This document shows, piece after piece, positions 36,601 to 47,305 of a DNA stretch of 64,000 nt. The notes beneath the pieces are model-generated. The model searched no databases and had not been told where the DNA came from. It saw only the letters and a program-made list of their open reading frames with translations. Numbering within the stretch: position 1 is the stretch's first letter; each line of letters opens with the position of its first letter. Origin of the DNA: Acridotheres tristis (lineage: Eukaryota > Chordata > Aves > Passeriformes > Sturnidae); contig CM072906.1 in assembly GCA_037013685.1 (NCBI GenBank), positions 4,191,001 to 4,255,000 on the forward strand, read 5' to 3'. Position numbers and translations under genes: made by a program.

Positions 36601-39600
36601 AGAAATTTTGCTGGGCCAATGACCAAGGAAATCTGGCTCAGTTGCCTTTTGTAATATTTGCTGATTAACTTCCAGTTTGCTTTATCTTCCTCGATTGTAT
36701 TGCTGAAGGTGTCAACAGCAAACTCGTTCATGGTTGAGTTTATGTCAATGATACACTCAAAAAAGGAAGAGGCTTTTCCAGCCTTGACCTGCAATATTCC
36801 AGCTAACCAAATGTGTGGAGAGAAGCTCAACCCTTAAAACACTCAAAGCTTTCAAGATCAAAAGGATAAAAACTATTGTGCATTTTTTTGCTGCTTTAGC
36901 AGAAACAGCTCTGTGGACCTCTAGTGGTCTAAGGATCAGACTTTTAGCCACAGCTTTTATCTGTAACTTTCACACATTTCAGTTGTTCTAAGTTTGTAAA
37001 CCTGGTCTCTGTATGTTGAACTGCTTTACTGAAGAAAGGCTGGTTTCTTTGGCACTTTAATGTCAAAAGCTGAGCAACATTTGGAAATTTAACTAAAAAA
37101 ACCCTTGCCCAGCAAAAGGGAGAAGATAGTCCACCCAGTCAAAAGAAAATGCAGACATAAAGGAAGAATCTAAGGTCAGATTTTACCCCAAATTTAAGGC
37201 CTGTGTTCTCAAAAAAAAACCCATCATGCAACATTTCTCTCAGACTTGGACTTGACAGAACGTTTTTATCTCTGAAAAATATTCTAGCAAGAGAAATGCT
37301 TTTCCTCCACCAAGATGTGTGTGTAATACAGAACATGGTATCCTTTACATCCCCAGCACTCCCACGTTTTCCCAGCACATCAAGAACCAGTTCAGTGAGA
37401 CAGGCTGGGAGCTGTCACCCAGAACACACGAGGGAAGAGGGCTCTGAAACCATACAGTGTGAAAAACGTGGAAACAGCAAAGTTTCTCAAATTCTCCATT
37501 TTAATGACGTGAGTGGATCCAAATCATTGCTTGAAGTGTTGGTTTCAGCTGTCAGACTGATGTTCTCTCTGCCAGGAGGCAGTTTTTGAGCCCAGCCATG
37601 GTGTGCAGGAAGCAAAGGCTGCACATCCCACCTGGCCCCCTGCTCTGATACAGCCCTGATGCTGTGGAGGCACCAAGGAAAAGGGGAACCAATCCCAGTT
37701 TATGGTGCACTGTCCCAAACAGTTCATAAAACAGTGCTGTTTTCTGTAAATTGCAAGTTAGTCCTCCCAGAAGAACATTGCATGGCCACTCAGTTGTATG
37801 TATTCTTCCCTCCATTTGGTTATCTGCTTCTCTAAAACCAGATTTTGCAGCAGTGACTACAGAATATCAGAGCATCAGAAGTTAGATACCTGAAAGGACA
37901 ATTCTGGGCTTTTTATCTGTGATTAAGCTGTGGCAATCTGGAAGGCACAACAAACTGGAAGGGGGAAAATTCAGGTCATCCTGTGCTTATCCAGCTGCAG
38001 CAAATAGAGGAAATGCAGCAGATAGACAGACTGGCTGCCCCATCCCTAATGTGCAGTCATGGCAGAGAAGAGGATTGTGAAACTGGCCCAAGACCATAAT
38101 TTCATTTGGGAATGTGTTCATAATAGTTACTGTCATTTTTTCATGGACCTGATCACGAATTTTGCAGCAGTTCTCTACAATGAAGCTGCCGTTGGAAATA
38201 AAGGTTGTTCAGTGTCAAGTCCTGCTTCAGAGGATTTTGGAAGCAGCACTTGTATTCAGGTTGCCAGTGTTGTTTCTTAGAGGTAGCAGCTGCTTCACAG
38301 GAAATCTTATTTACATGGAAATGGGCTAGCAAGGCTAAAGGTACAGCATCAGGATTTCTTGCACCTTTATTAACATTGTAAAAGTGTTTGTGGGTGCTTT
38401 TTTCCTTTCTAATTTCAAATTTTCTGGTGGAATGGATAGGTTATTTTTTTAAAGTCACTTGGAGTTGCTGGGAGGTGTTTGAAACAAAGCTGATGGACCA
38501 GGCTCCCTGGTGTCTGTGGCATGGCTGAGTGTGCACTTCTTACCTTGGGATGAGGGCAATGAAGGAAAGTGATGCTGCTGCCTGAGGAGCATTTCAAGCA
38601 ATTTGTGTGCACAGAGCCTCTGATTTCAGATTTCTCTGATGTTTATTGTCATTTGTCTTGCTCTTGAATGTTGCATTGCCATTAGAAGAGTTCACCCTCG
38701 CCTTTAGAGGCACTGGCTGGGTTCTTTTCATCCTGAAGTGGCTGAGTTCCCTGTGTAGCCGTGGCCACTGCTTTTGGAGATGGAGTTTGGATCTGGGCCC
38801 ATTTCTGCTGACTAATTCAGTGTTTGTGATGTGAGGAGGCCACAATTAGTAGGTGAGAGATTGATGCTGGCACGCAGAAAATGAGAGAAGGCAGTGGAAG
38901 GAGAGGATGCCACTCAGCAATGTCTGAGGTGGAAGACAAAGATCTGGTGTGCAAGTTGGGGTCCCTTCCAGCAGGAAAGTGGGCCTTTGTCTTGTGGGAC
39001 AATGTTAGGGCACAAAGCCATCCTACATGCTCAGAGTGGGGAGCTTAACAAATGAGCTCATTCCTACTGAAACTCTAGCACTCTGAGCATATTACTGCTA
39101 TGGATTAATGCAATTTATTTCTGTCACTGACTGATTCATAGGGTGTTCTCCTGCAATTTGCAAAAGCACCTCGTGAATCATTTAAGTAGGAATTATAAAA
39201 TTAAATGCTTCTTTCCTCTTCTGAGGCTAGTCCTTGGAGCCAGGCTATCTGGGGGAGGTGTGAGGGAAGGGTGTGTGACTGTGCACGAAGACTCGTGTCA
39301 GCAGTTTCTCCTCTGCCTCTCTCACATCCGAGCTTGGAGGACATTAAGATGTCGAGGAACCCTCTTGCTCTGCCTCACACGCTCACCTTGGAGAGAGGCT
39401 TGGCTCTCCACAGCTTTGCATGGGTTTGGTGGATCAAGTGCTACATCCATTTTATGTGACCACCTCTGTTTTGTGTTTAAGACCCACTTACACTGCTCTC
39501 CTGGCAGATTTCAGGCTGCCTGCAGCCAAATTTCCCAGACAAGCACCAGCTTTGTGCTGTGGGTTTGAGTGTGTGGCTTTAGCAGATAACCCTGACATGG

Positions 39601-42003
39601 ACACAGGCTGTGGCCACCTCAGCCTGCCCAGAGCACCCAACCCATGGATGGACAGGGGTTACCTGCTCCTCCCAACCTCCCTGTGATTGCCATCACACCG
39701 TGGTGCTAAGATCAGGTAACTGCTCCTCCAGGAGCTGTTCTCCTTCCTTCACCTCTGGAGTCGAGTGTTTATGAATTATTGGCTTATTCTTCTTTCCTAG
39801 CCCTTCACCCTGCATCCTCTTGTGTTTGATGCTGTCTGTGCCCCAAAGTACTTCAGTCATTTGATGTTTTTCCCTTTGTTGCCACCGTGACACTTTGGAG
39901 TGGGGTTCTGGGGCTGGGTTTGGTGATGTTTGGAGTATTTCCCACTCCTGCTGGGATCTACTCTAATGGGCACTTCTGCAGTATTTAAAGAGCAATGAGT
40001 TGGATATTTAATTGAATAAACTGAGACCTAAAGGGATGGCACCTTCTAGCAGGTGGACCAGTGAGCATTGCCAACTGTGGGAGAGCCAGAACACTTCTAC
40101 AATATGATGTCAAAAATAGCGTCTGAGATAATTTGATTCATTGGCCAGAAACATTGAATCTGTTTTACCTATAGTGTACCTTTCCCAAAGGGGCTTAGCA
40201 AGTGAAAACATCAGGTGTTGTTTCATTAGAGTATTCCTCAATTTTCAGCGTTTTCTCTCTTTCTTTTTTTTTTCTTTAAATGACTATGCTGTAGCTTTAA
40301 ACCCCCAGAATATTGTAAACATATTGCAAGCATATGCTTTCCATGCAGAAAACCACAAAACAATAAACCTAATGTTGAAAACCACATTAAAACAAGGGGA
40401 AATCACTTCACTAATGTTTTGTTTCATACAATTTTTTAAGACTTGGAATGGAGTTTGAGTCCATTCTCTTGGCTGCTAATCAAAGAGTCAGCATGCTTCA
40501 CATAGGAAAAATGTAAACTTTAGAGGGCCAAGGATTTTACTTTCAATGCCCCTTTCAGACAGTGGTTTTTATGGGTTAACAAATGTTAGCCAATGCTTCT
40601 CTGACACAGACAATCAGTACTTGAGTATCTGAGAGTAGCTGAGTTCCCTTTGGGGGACCTGGAATCACTTAGTTCTTGTTAGCCCAGTGATTAGAGTTGT
40701 TGAGTTTTCAGTGTGTCACCATTTTTGTAACCTGTTAAGGAAATAAACAATATTTACAAAGGGAAATAAATTAACGTGGATTCCTCAGTTAATTGCATTC
40801 ATGTCTTCCTAAATCAAGATGCTTTATTTGAATTTGCTGGAGGGCTACAATTCTTGTCAAAGGGTGATTGATTTGGACTTTTCTGAGCCTTCATCTGGAT
40901 CTGATTCCCTCTTGTAAAGTCGACTAACAACAGAAACATCTGATAAAAGGGCTTTTCACTTGGAGCCCTTTACAACTGTAATTGCAAATTATCAGCCTGA
41001 ATTAAGATAGGGGAAAATTATTAGTAAAAAGGTATTTGGCTCAGTGAGTTCCATACATCGTAATTTTAGCTAAGAGTCTTCTGGCTGCTTTCACATCACA
41101 TCCCCTGATTATTCAGAAGCATGCCTGTGGGTCTCAAACTCGATTAGATGATCTCCTTTGTCCATGAGATCACCTCTGGTTGGAGCATTTATAAAAGTTT
41201 TGGGAGGTTTAGAAGACTTGACGAGGCCAGGGTGCAGCCACAGGGGCCATGCCCTGCTCTGCCTTCCCTGCTGGACCATGTGCCCTGGGGAGAGCTCAGG
41301 TCACAGCTCAGGGGTGGGAAAGGCCACAGGGGAGATCTGCACTCCTCAGTGCAGTACAAGGATATCACAAATGGGAGCAAAGCATGGTTTGGGAATCCAG
41401 AAATGAGGGAATGTGAAGTGGGGGTTCATAGTGTTGGGTGCAGTCACTAACCATGAGGCCACTTCCCTCTTGACTGGGAGCAGAGTAACAAAACCAGAGC
41501 AAGTCAGGGACACTGCTGCCACTGAAAGTGCTGCTGAAGGGTGCTCTGGTGCCATGGCTGAGTGCAGTGTGGGGGTACAGGCTGGTTTAGCTCTTTAGTG
41601 TTTCCTTTAAGAATTTTCATGGGGATGAGGGACCTGATTGTCCTGCACTACTGGATTTCTGTATCAAACATCCTTCCTTGAAGGTGTCAAGTGATTTGTT
41701 CTGTGTGGGGTGTGATCCCGAGCTCGTGAGAACCTTGAGCAGAGCAGTCAGTAGATGTCAGTAGGAACTGAGCCATTTCTCACCCTGTTGGGCTGAGCTC
41801 TCCCCTCAGTTCACCAGAGCTGGAAGTGTCTTGGTTGTGTTTCAGTTCTTGGTGGTTCTTCTCCTGGTCCTGCTCTCTGTGCACACTCCCAAGCAAACCA
41901 TGTAAGCACAGATTCTTCATTTCCTTGGGTTTATATCCCAGGCATCAAACTTCTGCCTGGCCCTGCAGCTGATCTCTGCCTCTGTTGTTGACTGGCTTCC
42001 CTT
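33608..42003 (+). other. COL26A1: Intron segment; no gene seen
   Basis: About 8.4 kb. A 43-bp segment at 34320-34362 sits between an AG and a GTGAGG but is not supported as an exon. A stretch at 40740-41020 is AT-rich with homeodomain- and forkhead-like words and a small hairpin (arms 40946-40953 and 40964-40971). Open frames up to 141 codons (39143-39568, +) show no known domain. Confidence 0.5.
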
Positions 42004-42052
42004 GTAGAAATATTAAGGTTGGAAAAGACCTGAGATTATGGAGTCCAACCAA
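42004..42052 (-). mobile_element. CR1 LINE 3'-end fragment, minus orientation (short)
   Basis: ATTAAGGTTGGAAAAGACCT followed by a GAGATTATGGAGTCCAACC block is the reverse complement of a very common bird CR1 tail, in which TTGGACTCGATGATCTTAGAG precedes GGTCTTTTCCAACC. The preceding GTAGAAAT is a worn remnant of the ATTCTATGAT terminus. Beyond 42052 the resemblance stops. Confidence 0.8.
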
Positions 42053-45000
42053 ACAAACCCTGCAGAGGCTCTGCTGCTGCAGTACCAGTGCCCAGGGCTC
42101 AGGGCTGTAGCTTTTGTTCTTGGCTATTGCCTCCCTTCCCTCAGAACTCCCATTTGCTCCTGTGGAAAGCCTGGCTCTAGATCCTTCATTAAGGTGGGTA
42201 TGTGTAATCACTATAAACATGCACTATTCCTCTGCATCCATTCAGTCTGGTGGAGTTCTGCCTTTATTTTGACTCCTAAACCTGCCTGGCTTTCAGTTTT
42301 AATTGCTCTAGCTGTTCCTTAAGTATATCCACTTTTTTTTGGTGATTAATTTCCAGGACATGCTATAGAGTCCTCATTGATGTTCTCCAGGCTATTTTCA
42401 ATCTACTGCTCAAAGGGAGAAAAATCTGTACATTCTTTTCTCGAGTCCTTCCAGTCTCCTCAGATCTGCTGATAAGATCAGAATGCTCCTAAACTTCTGG
42501 TGGATGTAATTATGGCCAGCATGATTCTGAATTGTGAAGATTAGGAGCACCACAGTGCTTGATAGTGTTGGCTGCTCAGCAAATCACACTGGGGAGTTCT
42601 TCCTCTCCTGACACATGTTCACCCCTGCCTGGCTGTGCCTTAGTGTCATCTCAACCAGTGTCTGAGTCATTGGAATTTTGCAGTGATTGGACTCCTGGCT
42701 TCTGCCTCAGGGTTTGGGTTTTTTTTCTTTTTTTTTTTTTTTAAAGATACGTAGCAACATCCCTAATCCATAGCCCAAATTTAGTATCTCGAATCTCTGC
42801 CCAAAAAATCGGCAGGTGAAAAGTTTTAAAGCTGTTTCCTTTCCTCTCTGGGTTCTGTTTTCCCATCTGTCTCTCCAGCTGAGCCATTTGCTCTCCCTCC
42901 TCCAGGGAGTCTCTGCAGTGCTCAGGTGGGACCGAGGAGGAAATGCTGCATTGTTGCCACCTCTGTAGAGGATGGGGCCGGGCACCTGGCAGGGTGCTGC
43001 TTCTCATCTGCCATCTCAGGCTGCAAACATTTATTTTGCATTAAAAATTCCACAAGACATTTAGTTGCTTTGATTGAAAGTGCTGTCAAGGAGTGAATGA
43101 AGTGTAACCAGAGCAGAGGAATGCTCTTGTCTCTGCAGGGAACTGGGAGCAGGTGCTTGGTGGGAGGACAGGCTGCTCTGTGCTGCTGAACCACAAACCA
43201 CTGGAGTCTGGGAGGGCTTCCAGGTCAAGTGTTGCTTTGTGCTTGTCCTGTACACTTCCACACACAGCAGCTCTTGGCTGCTAGGGAATCTGGATCCCAG
43301 GGAAGCTGGGACAGGGGTCTGACTGAATTCCTGAAATGGTATTTTATGTGTTAAGCTCTTTGTGTGGAAGAGAGAAGAGATTCTGTTATTTACTGTGACT
43401 GGCAGGTGACAACCTGAGCTGTTGCCTCCTCCCTCCCATCCCCTCAGTCCATCTGAGCAGCCTTAGCTCAGTTCCTGGGCTTTGTCTGAGCCCCTCCTTC
43501 TTCCTTCAGGAGGTGAACCAGACCAAACCAAGGGGGTTGCTGGCCCTCAGTGCCTTCCTGAGTACAGCTTTTAAAAGCTTTTCAGGCAGGACTTCTTTGT
43601 GTGTGATACTTTGACAGTGTTGGTCTCCTCTATCACATTTTAACTCTTTCTCTTCCCTATGAACCAGTTTCTTTAGCCTGTTACAACGAGATTGTCATAT
43701 TCTTATGCAGAAGGAAATTTGTGTAACCTTAGGAAACCCAGTCCTAATTTTTGGGTCTTACCAAGTGTTACTTATATATTTTTGAGCAAAACAGTGCTGG
43801 CTTAGGTGTTGTATGACAAAAGAGAGCAAACTTGTGCTGAAGGAGCCACTAAGTGGCAGCTGCTTGATGGAAATGTCACAATTCCTGAGTGTCCTCGTTG
43901 TGGTTTGAGGCAGACCCAGATCAAGTGCTTTGAATCATAAGGATATTCCAAGTTTAATCCAGGAGATGTAGTTCAGGTATATGCTGTGCACCAGACATAG
44001 AGCAGGGTGGATTTTTTTCCATGCCATCATTTTCCCTTCCTGTCACATTGGATTGGATTGGTGGCCTTTTTTTAAGCACCTTTGTTTTCAAACTGTCCTT
44101 GCCCTGTGTCTAAATGTACCTCCCCCAAGCCTGAAGCCAATACAGCCCATGTGGGAGCTGCTCAGGAGGGCTGTCCTGCCACTTCCCTCTGCTTGCCCAA
44201 AGACAAAGAAATCAAATGCAAGTTTGGCCTTTCTATCCCTCCTTTCTCTTATTGCACTTTGACTCAGCAGGTTTCAGAGGAAGCTTAGATTTTCCTCTGG
44301 CATGGAAGGGAAAACAGCTACCTTGCCATCACAGCTCTTTGTAGAAAGGCTCTAAATTGCCATCCCAGCTGTGTGTGATGTCTGCAGCAGAACAGGATCC
44401 ATCCTGCCCCGTGCCAGCTGCCCTCATTCCCGTGCAGATGGATCAGAAGCCAGCTGGGAAGTGACAGCCTGGTGAGCAGCTGGGAGTGCAGCACACCATG
44501 GAACTGCCTTGCATGGAACAACAACCATCACTTATTCCCTCCTGGATCGTCTGCCTGGTCTCTCTTGGATGTGCAGTTCCTCTTTTATCTGAGAATTGGC
44601 AGGCAGTGCTTTCCTGCTTCATTGAGCTCTTTTTCAGAGAGAGACAAAGATTTTACTTTTTTCTTCTTTAAGGGAGTGTGGAGGAGAAGTCATTTGCAAT
44701 CCATGATTTGGTCCCAAATTGAGAGCAGCAAAACTTTCCAGGAAAGGATGAGTCCCCCTTTGGCATGAAATTCAGTGGTTTTCGTTGTTTCTGGTTCCTT
44801 GCCTGACTTTTCAGAGATTGCTGAGCATATGCAGCTCTGCCCAAATTCACTGGAATACAGAGATGGAGACTCCTGGAAGTCACACCTTCCTTGTTTAATT
44901 TAAGCTCATCTTACGGGATCACTGGAGGAGCTAAACTTTAATAAGTGGCAGATTTATGTCATCCTTTAAATGACTTGCACCTCACACTGCATTTTCTTTT

Positions 45001-46310
45001 GATTAATATCAGGCAATGATTTAATCAACACTTTTAGTTACAAGCACATTTCATTCCTGGCTGGAAGTTATAAATCAGCAAACTCTACGAAAGGATGTAA
45101 ATAGAAACCTACAGAAATAATTTGTCAGCCAAGAGGTTCTAGTTTGTCACAACTGTTACTCTAACCATGAGAACGTGTTTTTACAATGAGAAAGAAATGT
45201 TCACTTCAAATGGTATATTACATTAAATAGGAAAAATATGCTGTCAGATTGGAACTCGAGCTGGAGTTATGGTGGAAGCAACTGAATAAACCAATGAGAA
45301 GAAACTGAAATAGGATTTTTCTCTGTAAACCCATTCGGTGAGTTACCCAAAATATATTGTGTGTGATTGAATATAATCCAAGTACAAGGTGAACCAAATA
45401 AAAGCCAAACAAAGCCATAATCAAGGTGGTAAGGAATAACACTAAAGTAAATTGCCAAATATATTGAGATTTTGGGGGAAAAAACCCCAACTGATGAAAA
45501 TTATTTTCTACAGGGTATTTAGAACTTCTGACATGGTGAGTCTGGAAGTGCTTCCCATAATTCCAGTTGCTGTGTTTGTTTTAATTATATATTTATATAT
45601 ATACAAAAATTATAAGCTTCAGAGGAAATAGGTTGAATTAAATTACACTTTGACAGAAAGAAAGAGTTTGAGTTAGATAGAAACAGCAGATAATAATAAA
45701 TAATTGGGAGAAAAATGGCTAAACCCATATACTGGTGTAACTCTCTTTAAAGAAATAAGAGCTATAGCAGCTCCAGCCTGAGGTAAGATGGTCCAGAATC
45801 CCCAAGGCTGTCAGAGGTGCTGATCCACAGGGATCTAAAGAAAACTGCAAGAAATAAAGGAGTCATTGCCTTGTCAGTGACCTGATTGATAACTGGAAAT
45901 CCTGGAAAACCAACTGATGAACCATGCAGATAAAGGAATTGCGGTTTAAGGAACTGGTTCATTTCACTGGTATGAATTTCAGTGTAAAGCAAGCAGATGG
46001 AATATTCTCAAGATCCCAGCTCAAACTGCAGACTATAATTTATGTTCCTAGTGTGGTAAAAATGTGAACATTTCTGTGGAGTGAGATAAAACCTTGGGGG
46101 AAGGTTGGTACTCCCCAAAATGTGATGGTCCCCGGTGCCGTAGCCTCCTCAGCAGAGGGGAAATTGCTGTATAATTGTGGCTTTGGATGCTTAAACCTCT
46201 GAATGGTTTCTAATCAAACTTCTCAGGGTGCTTGGGCTCGGTTCCCTGGTTTGCAGCAGTGGGTGCAAGTGCTTGTGCATTCCTGGGATGTGCTGGGAAT
46301 GCTGCTGGGA
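42053..46310 (+). other. COL26A1: Intron segment; no gene seen
   Basis: About 4.3 kb. A 24-base T run with one C lies at 42719-42742. On the minus strand this is an A tail, but no AATAAA or known gene precedes it. The part 45180-46050 is AT-rich with a TA run at about 45585-45605. The hairpin word TTGGGG-GAAAAAA-CCCCAA lies near 45474. Minus-strand frames of 76-90 codons here have hydrophobic stretches but no recognised family. Confidence 0.5.
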
Positions 46311-46445
46311 CAGCGGCGTAGGCGGCGGGCACTTGTGGCCGTGTGCTCTCCAATCTTTCAGCATTAGCATGCGTGTTTCAAACGTTTTTTTTGGACCTAA
46401 GTGAGCGAAATTAAATGTAGCATTCAATTTGAGACGAGCCGCTGA
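46311..46445. promoter_or_regulatory. CpG-bearing block, candidate regulatory element
   Basis: Five CpG occur within 28 bases (46314-46341), and about five more at GCGTG, AACGTT, GAGCGAAA and GACGAGCCGC up to 46441. The second half is otherwise AT-rich with homeodomain-like words (GCATTAGCATGC, AAATTAAATG). Retained CpG in a CpG-poor intron suggests an unmethylated element or a young insertion. It abuts the CR1 fragment at 46464 but does not match the CR1 parts I know. Function is unproven. Confidence 0.3.
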
Positions 46446-46463
46446 TTTATATAAAACACACAC

Positions 46464-46612
46464 AAGATTGCCTGAAGTGGTTGTGGAGCCTCCAGTGTTG
46501 GAAATCTTTAAGAACCACTTAGGCAAACATGTCAGGAATGATAAGAGCTGAGCTGATCCTGCTTTGGGATGAGAGGCTGGGCAGATGGCCTCCAGAGGTC
46601 CTGGCCCCAGGG
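46464..46612 (+). mobile_element. CR1 LINE 3'-end fragment, + orientation
   Basis: CTGAAGTGGTTGTGGAGCCT, then a CCAGTGTTGGAAATCTTTAAG block, then a GATCCTGCTTTGGGATGAGA block, and finally GATGGCCTCCAGAGGTCCTG, follow the CR1 layout. That layout is GAGGTGGTGGAGTCTCC, TTGGAGATCTTCAA, CCTGCTTGAGC..., GGACTTGATGACCTCCAGAGGTCC. It is the longest CR1 piece in the window, about 150 bp. It ends just short of the terminal repeats and is well diverged. Confidence 0.85.
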
Positions 46613-47272
46613 CTGGAGGTCAGGGAGGCATTTCAGAACGAAATAAAAAAAAACCAAAAATCAGACCTCTGCAGATCAGCTCTGGCCAAGAAACACGCCC
46701 ATTGTTAGCAAGTACAAAAGGAGAATTTGAGCCACTTGCACTTCATGAGCCTTAAAAAAGAAAAAAAAGAAACCCTCCTGAAATAGCATCCAGTTGTTTA
46801 AGTGACTCAGATTTTTTTGCTTTGACAGCGTGCTTGGTAAGCTACATTGTTTTGAATGATTTGCTGCTCAGTTCTGTGACATTTATTGCTTTTTGGATGA
46901 AAAGGAGAAAACTCCCCTAGGTCTGTTTAGAATTTGTTCATCTGTAATTTCCACGTATGTTTCCTTATTTAGCGGTTGGAGTTGGAAGTGTGTGTTGGCA
47001 TTCCCTCCCTTCAAATTTATTGAGTTACACTCAGAAGAGCCTCTATTCCTCTCTGTTGGGCAATGTGTACAGAACAGCTTATTCAGCAGTTGCTAAATAG
47101 GTGATAGGTATGTGTGGTTTCTTTCCCTTTACTCCTCTGCCTTGTTCCCAGCCTTGCCTACAGTCGAATTTTGGGTTGGGAGTGGGGAGCTCCCTCTGAG
47201 AGCTGCCCCAGCAGGACGTGCCTGGTGCCCAGCTGCAGCCCATTCATGGTGTCCCAGCCACACGTCCTGAAT

Positions 47273-47305
47273 GTGTCCCAAACGTGTCCCAAACGTGTCC
47301 CAAAC
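47273..47305 (+). repeat. 11-bp unit repeated three times
   Basis: GTGTCCCAAAC occurs three times in perfect tandem (47273-47283, 47284-47294, 47295-47305), each junction creating a CpG. The surrounding sequence is GC-rich with CCAGCTCC-type pyrimidine runs at about 47380-47402. It is a short tandem array with no evident function. Confidence 0.9.

Noticed and set aside
42719..42985. A T run followed by sequence that, on the minus strand, could be a processed pseudogene with an A tail.
   Set aside because: No AATAAA before the tail on the minus strand, no recognisable parent gene and no target-site duplication.
45180..46050. AT-rich block with minus-strand frames containing hydrophobic stretches, first suspected to be a retroviral envelope remnant.
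   Set aside because: No cysteine pattern, cleavage site or neighbouring LTR could be recognised. Hydrophobic residues are expected from T-rich codons.
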